Part shown: positions 4,949 through 7,856 of the stretch, piece by piece
Layout of the letters: each line of letters starts with the position of its first letter
Numbering within the stretch: the stretch's first letter is position 1
DNA from: Alphaproteobacteria bacterium UBA7371
Lineage (GTDB): Bacteria > Pseudomonadota > Alphaproteobacteria > UBA8317
DNA: 7,856 bases
Assembly: GCA_002469865.1 (NCBI GenBank)
Contig: DKOD01000063.1
Span: 1-7,856 of the forward strand
Reading direction: 5' to 3'
Translations under genes and position numbers: made by a program
The notes under the pieces: model-generated
Seen by the model: the letters and a program-made list of their open reading frames with translations, nothing else
Told to the model about the DNA's origin: nothing
The model's database searches: none

Positions 4949-6238
4949 TTAGTTCACGCAGGATGGCGTGACGCCAGATTCCTTAGCAAATGCCATGGAA
5001 TCTTGATCAACCAACGGCTGAATAATGTCCTGATCGGACTGGATATTCGCGTCGATGATGGACCATTTGCCTGCAGCAGCATCCCACTGAGACATGTTCA
5101 CGATGCCATTTCCGCCATGGTTCTGGCAGGACACCTCAAACTCTGGCAGGAAGTTTTCCATGCCAAGGCTTTTCATCAGGGCGTTATCCACCTTCAGCGC
5201 TTCCATACCGTCGCGCATCATGGAAGCGTTGATCTTCTTCGTGCCATGGATTTTTTGGGCATTTTTGATGGCTTCCACGGTCAACATGGCTTCCATTATG
5301 CCTGCATTGTAAAGACGGTCCCCAACCATGTTGCCTGCGCCAGCAGCTTTGCCAGCATCAACAACAAACTTTTTGATGTCATTATAGATTGGGAAATCAT
5401 CATTCACCGCAAAAAAGGCGAGTGACTTATAGCCATTGGCCTTTTCGGCAGCAGGCATAACGTCATTTTCAGAGCCTGACCACCAGACGCCAATGAAATT
5501 TTCCATTGGATAGCGGATGTTGGCAGCTTCCTGAATAGCAACCTGGTTCATGATGCCCCAGCCCCACATAAGGACATAATCAGGACGGTCACGACGGATC
5601 TGAAGCCACTGAGACTTCTGTTCCTGACCAGGATGGTCAACAGCCAACGTGCTCAACGCAAAGCCATGCTTCTTGGCAAGCAATTCCAGGGTTCTGATCG
5701 GTTCCTTACCATAAGCAGAATTGTGATAAAGCAAGGTGACCTTTTTGCCCTTAATATCCTTATCATTAAGGTTCAAAAGGTGGGTGATGGCACCAGAAGC
5801 ACCGTCCCAATAATTGGTGGGATAGTTGAACACCCAGTTAAAAACCTCACCGTTTTTGGCGGATGTTCTGCCAAGACCCGGTGTGTGGATTGGGATATTG
5901 TCAGCGGTAATTTTTGGAATGAGCTGGTAGGTGATACCTGTGGAACGTGGGTGGAATACCAACGCGCCTTCACCTTTAATTGCCTCATAACATTCCACAC
6001 CTTTTTCGGTGTTGTAGGCGGTTTCACATTCAATGATGCGGATTTTTTCACCACCAACGCCACCATCACGTTCATTGATGAGGGTCATGTAGTCAGAAAA
6101 TCCATCGGCCCAGGGAATACCATTGGCGGCATATGGCCCAGTCCGGTAGGTCAGCGATGGCACAACAAGCTCTGCCAAGGCTGGCGCAGCAGCGGTGACG
6201 GTCACCGCGGCAGCGATAGCAAGTTTCTTCAAGTTCAT
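4949..6238 (-). CDS. periplasmic substrate-binding protein of a branched-chain-amino-acid-type ABC transporter
   Basis: The 429-residue product is a type I periplasmic binding protein (Peripla_BP_6-like). Its signal peptide has Lys4-Lys5, a hydrophobic Ala-rich core and a likely cleavage after APALA at residue 22. The mature N-terminus LVVPSLTYRTGPYAANGIP, followed by LINERDGGVGG, is typical of the family's first ligand-binding loop. Four cysteines (71, 83, 371, 427) remain in the exported protein and could form two disulfides, Cys71-Cys83 and Cys371-Cys427; this pairing is inference. It delivers ligand to the LivH/LivM-type permeases encoded just upstream. It belongs to a divergent subgroup, so leucine should not be assumed; some relatives, as I recall, lie beside acyl-CoA-ligase-like genes. 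The ATG at 6238 has a very strong AGGGAGGT site at 6243-6250, consistent with high expression. Confidence 0.93.
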   Translation of the reverse strand: MNLKKLAIAAAVTVTAAAPALAELVVPSLTYRTGPYAANGIPWADGFSDYMTLINERDGGVGGEKIRIIECETAYNTEKGVECYEAIKGEGALVFHPRSTGITYQLIPKITADNIPIHTPGLGRTSAKNGEVFNWVFNYPTNYWDGASGAITHLLNLNDKDIKGKKVTLLYHNSAYGKEPIRTLELLAKKHGFALSTLAVDHPGQEQKSQWLQIRRDRPDYVLMWGWGIMNQVAIQEAANIRYPMENFIGVWWSGSENDVMPAAEKANGYKSLAFFAVNDDFPIYNDIKKFVVDAGKAAGAGNMVGDRLYNAGIMEAMLTVEAIKNAQKIHGTKKINASMMRDGMEALKVDNALMKSLGMENFLPEFEVSCQNHGGNGIVNMSQWDAAAGKWSIIDANIQSDQDIIQPLVDQDSMAFAKESGVTPSCVN

Positions 6239-6242
6239 GTCG

Positions 6243-6250
6243 ACCTCCCT
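6243..6250 (-). promoter_or_regulatory. strong Shine-Dalgarno site of the binding-protein gene
   Basis: On the - strand this reads AGGGAGGT. Its GGAGG core is five bases before the ATG at 6238. It is the strongest ribosome site in the window and fits the need for excess binding protein. Confidence 0.75.
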
Positions 6251-6266
6251 TAGTTAACGACATTTT

Positions 6267-6289
6267 GCACCGCAAATTTTCGCGGATGC
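6267..6289 (-). repeat. intercistronic hairpin between the LivM and binding-protein genes
   Basis: GCACCGC (6267-6273) pairs with GCGG (6282-6285) and TGC (6287-6289), with A6286 bulged, around an eight-base A/T-rich loop. It lies in the 68-base gap, 28 bases before the binding-protein start. It lacks a T-run. It could be an mRNA processing or stabilising element. Confidence 0.45.
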
Positions 6290-6306
6290 TCTTTGGTGGC
6301 CTGCCC

Positions 6307-7383
6307 TTAATAAGGGAACGGCCAAAGACGAAGTTTCTGTTTTGTAACATTCCAAAGCCTTGCCAAACCATGGGGCTCAGCAATGAGAAACACCATGATC
6401 AACAAACCAACAATAATAAAATTGAGATGCTCGGCAATGTCTGTTGGCCAATCAAGCTGACCGACAAGGATGTTCTTCAACAAAACCGGCAGGAGCACCA
6501 TAAAGGCAGCACCAATGAAGGAGCCAAAGATCGAGCCAAGACCGCCAATAATGATCATGAACAGAACAATGAATGATTTTTGGATGCCAAAAACCTCGGT
6601 CACCTCCACGGCTCCCAGATAAACGCCAAAGAACAAGGCACCAGAGACACCAATAAAGAATGAACTTACGGCGAAAGCAGTGAGCTTGGTGGTCAAGGGA
6701 TTCACGCCAATGATTTCAGCGGCAATATCCATGTCGCGGATGGCCATCCAACTGCGGCCAATGCGGCCACGCGTAAGATTTTTTGCAACCCAGGCAAGGA
6801 TGAACACAAAGAAGAGACAAAACAGATACCTGGCTTCAGGCGTTGCTTCAGCACCAGTAATATTAAAACCAAAGACCTCTCGGGTCGGGGCATTAATCTG
6901 ACCAGTGGCCGAATAATTGTAAAACCATCCCACCTTATTAAACAGCCAGATGAGAAAGAACTGTGCTGCGAGGGTGGCAACAGCCAGGTAAAAACCCTTG
7001 ATCCGCAATGATGGCAGGCCAAAAACAACCCCCACACCGGCGGTCACAACACCAGAAAGCAACACAACAATGATCATGTTAAGTTCAGGAAAAGCCACCA
7101 TGATTTTGTAACATGCAAAAGCACCCACCGCCATGAAGGCGCCCGTGCCCAGGCTCACCTGGCCGCAATAGCCAGTAAGAATGTTCAGCCCCAATGCCGC
7201 AATCGCATAAATCAGGAAGGGCAGGAATACCGCACCTGCCCAATAATCATTGATCATGAAGGGCACAACCAACAGGGCGATGACCAGCATGGCAACATGG
7301 ATGACTTTGTCAGCAGCAATGGGGAAGGATGAGTTATCCTTTGCATAGCTTGTTTTGAATTCTCCGGACTCGCGGTAAAACAT
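6307..7383 (-). CDS. livM: LivM-type ABC transporter permease
   Basis: An inner-membrane permease of 358 residues in the LivM branch. A hydrophilic N-terminal extension of about 25 residues precedes many hydrophobic segments. The family stretch LGLNILTGYCGQVSLGTGAF lies in the first third. SLRIKGFYLAVATLAAQ follows. The cytoplasmic coupling region is RIGRSWMAIRDMDIAAEIIG. Near the C-terminus are IIIGGLGSIFGSFIGAA and a basic tail. It pairs with the LivH-type permease to form the translocation pore. The ATG at 7383 lies three bases after the stop of the livH-like gene, with GAGAGG within that gene's last codons as a probable ribosome site, so translation is likely coupled. It is complete. The substrate is not deducible; the symbol denotes the family and not proven leucine transport. 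Confidence 0.93.
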   Translation of the reverse strand: MFYRESGEFKTSYAKDNSSFPIAADKVIHVAMLVIALLVVPFMINDYWAGAVFLPFLIYAIAALGLNILTGYCGQVSLGTGAFMAVGAFACYKIMVAFPELNMIIVVLLSGVVTAGVGVVFGLPSLRIKGFYLAVATLAAQFFLIWLFNKVGWFYNYSATGQINAPTREVFGFNITGAEATPEARYLFCLFFVFILAWVAKNLTRGRIGRSWMAIRDMDIAAEIIGVNPLTTKLTAFAVSSFFIGVSGALFFGVYLGAVEVTEVFGIQKSFIVLFMIIIGGLGSIFGSFIGAAFMVLLPVLLKNILVGQLDWPTDIAEHLNFIIVGLLIMVFLIAEPHGLARLWNVTKQKLRLWPFPY

Positions 7384-7386
7384 CCG

Positions 7387-7856
7387 TCACACCCTCTCAA
7401 TGATTTTTTCGCCAAACAGACCCTGTGGCCGGAAGACCAAGAACAGGAGGGCGAGCACAAAGGCAAACCAATTCTCGGTGGCACCACCAATCATTGGCCC
7501 AATACTAAATTCAAACAATTTCTCACCAACACCCACGATTAGGCCCCCAACAATAGCACCTGGGATGGAGGTCAAACCGCCAAGAAACAGCACTGGCAGA
7601 GCTTTCAGGGCAATGAGGGAAAGCGAAAATTGGACCCCAGATTTGGAGCCCCACATGATTCCAGCCACCAAGGCAACGAAACCAGCAATGGTCCAGACCA
7701 AAACCCAAATGGTACGCAGGGAAATCCCCACGGATACGGCTGCTTGGTGGTCATCAGCCACGGCACGCAATGCGCGTCCATATTTGGTATATTGGGAGAA
7801 TAAAGTCAGGGCGACCACAAGCCCCAGGGCAATCAATGTCGCATAGATATCGAGCA
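7387..7856 (-). CDS. livH: LivH-type ABC transporter permease, C-terminal part (5' end beyond window)
   Basis: The frame stays open to base 7856, so the TTG codon at 7836 is internal and not the start. About 156 C-terminal residues are visible, roughly half of a usual LivH of about 300 aa. Family stretches are clear: TKYGRALRAVADDHQAAVSV, which is the coupling helix region; ALKALPVLFLGGLTSIPGAI, followed by VGGLIVGVGEKLFE; and the tail LVFRPQGLFGEKIIERV. This is one of the two inner-membrane subunits of the importer, and its stop is three bases from the LivM start. The N-terminal part, the operon promoter and probably livG are outside the window. Confidence 0.93.
   Translation of the reverse strand, partial: LDIYATLIALGLVVALTLFSQYTKYGRALRAVADDHQAAVSVGISLRTIWVLVWTIAGFVALVAGIMWGSKSGVQFSLSLIALKALPVLFLGGLTSIPGAIVGGLIVGVGEKLFEFSIGPMIGGATENWFAFVLALLFLVFRPQGLFGEKIIERV

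Noticed and set aside
5633..6253. Long + strand open frame of 206 codons opposite the binding-protein gene, and a similar one at 4805-5425
   Set aside because: Both lie antisense to well-recognised genes (the binding-protein gene, with the second also covering the gap before the LivF-type gene), have no recognisable family pattern and look like shadows of the coding strand.
6304..6316. CCCTT / AAGGG mini-palindrome over the LivM stop codon
   Set aside because: It has five pairs with a three-base loop and no T-run; too weak to call a terminator.
1..7856. Defence system, CRISPR array, mobile element or RNA gene
   Set aside because: All space is accounted for by housekeeping and transport genes with short gaps. 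I found no spaced repeat array, transposase, integrase or tRNA-like fold.

Overview
The window looks like ordinary chromosomal DNA from a free-living alphaproteobacterium. The base composition is close to balanced by eye. The protein families resemble those of Rhodospirillales-type or related marine alphaproteobacteria: a FolD beside a short YggT protein, a stomatin with a small YbbJ-like partner, and a LivHMF-type importer whose binding protein gene lies between permease and ATPase genes. The taxonomic placement is an inference from family resemblance only. I see no insertion sequence, phage gene, tRNA, rRNA or CRISPR array. No stretch above 300 bases lacks a gene.

Layout: two convergent blocks meet at about 1972-1983. 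On the + strand are the 3' part of argG (argininosuccinate synthase, cut by the left edge), an SPFH/stomatin-like membrane protein, and a very small NfeD/YbbJ-like membrane protein that overlaps it by one base. On the - strand, read from the right edge, are a LivH-type permease (cut by the right edge), a LivM-type permease, a periplasmic substrate-binding protein and a LivF-type ATPase. This operon ends at a good intrinsic terminator near 4004-4026. Next, still on the - strand, come a class I glutamine amidotransferase, a YggT-family membrane protein and folD.

How the genes work together: the four transporter genes supply most of one ABC importer of the branched-chain-amino-acid/HAAT class. 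The partner ATPase LivG is not in the window and is probably encoded beyond 7856. The stomatin and NfeD-like proteins form the widespread two-gene stomatin/NfeD membrane module. FolD makes one-carbon folate intermediates, and its gene is closely linked to yggT. The amidotransferase stands alone between two likely terminators.

No gene here is clearly a novel system. The most interesting signals are small. An 11-base word occurs three times around the 3' end of the amidotransferase gene and could form mutually exclusive RNA hairpins. A perfect dyad lies just upstream of the same gene. The NfeD-like protein has no OB-fold domain and there is no room in the locus for one. Strong hairpins sit between the transporter cistrons.
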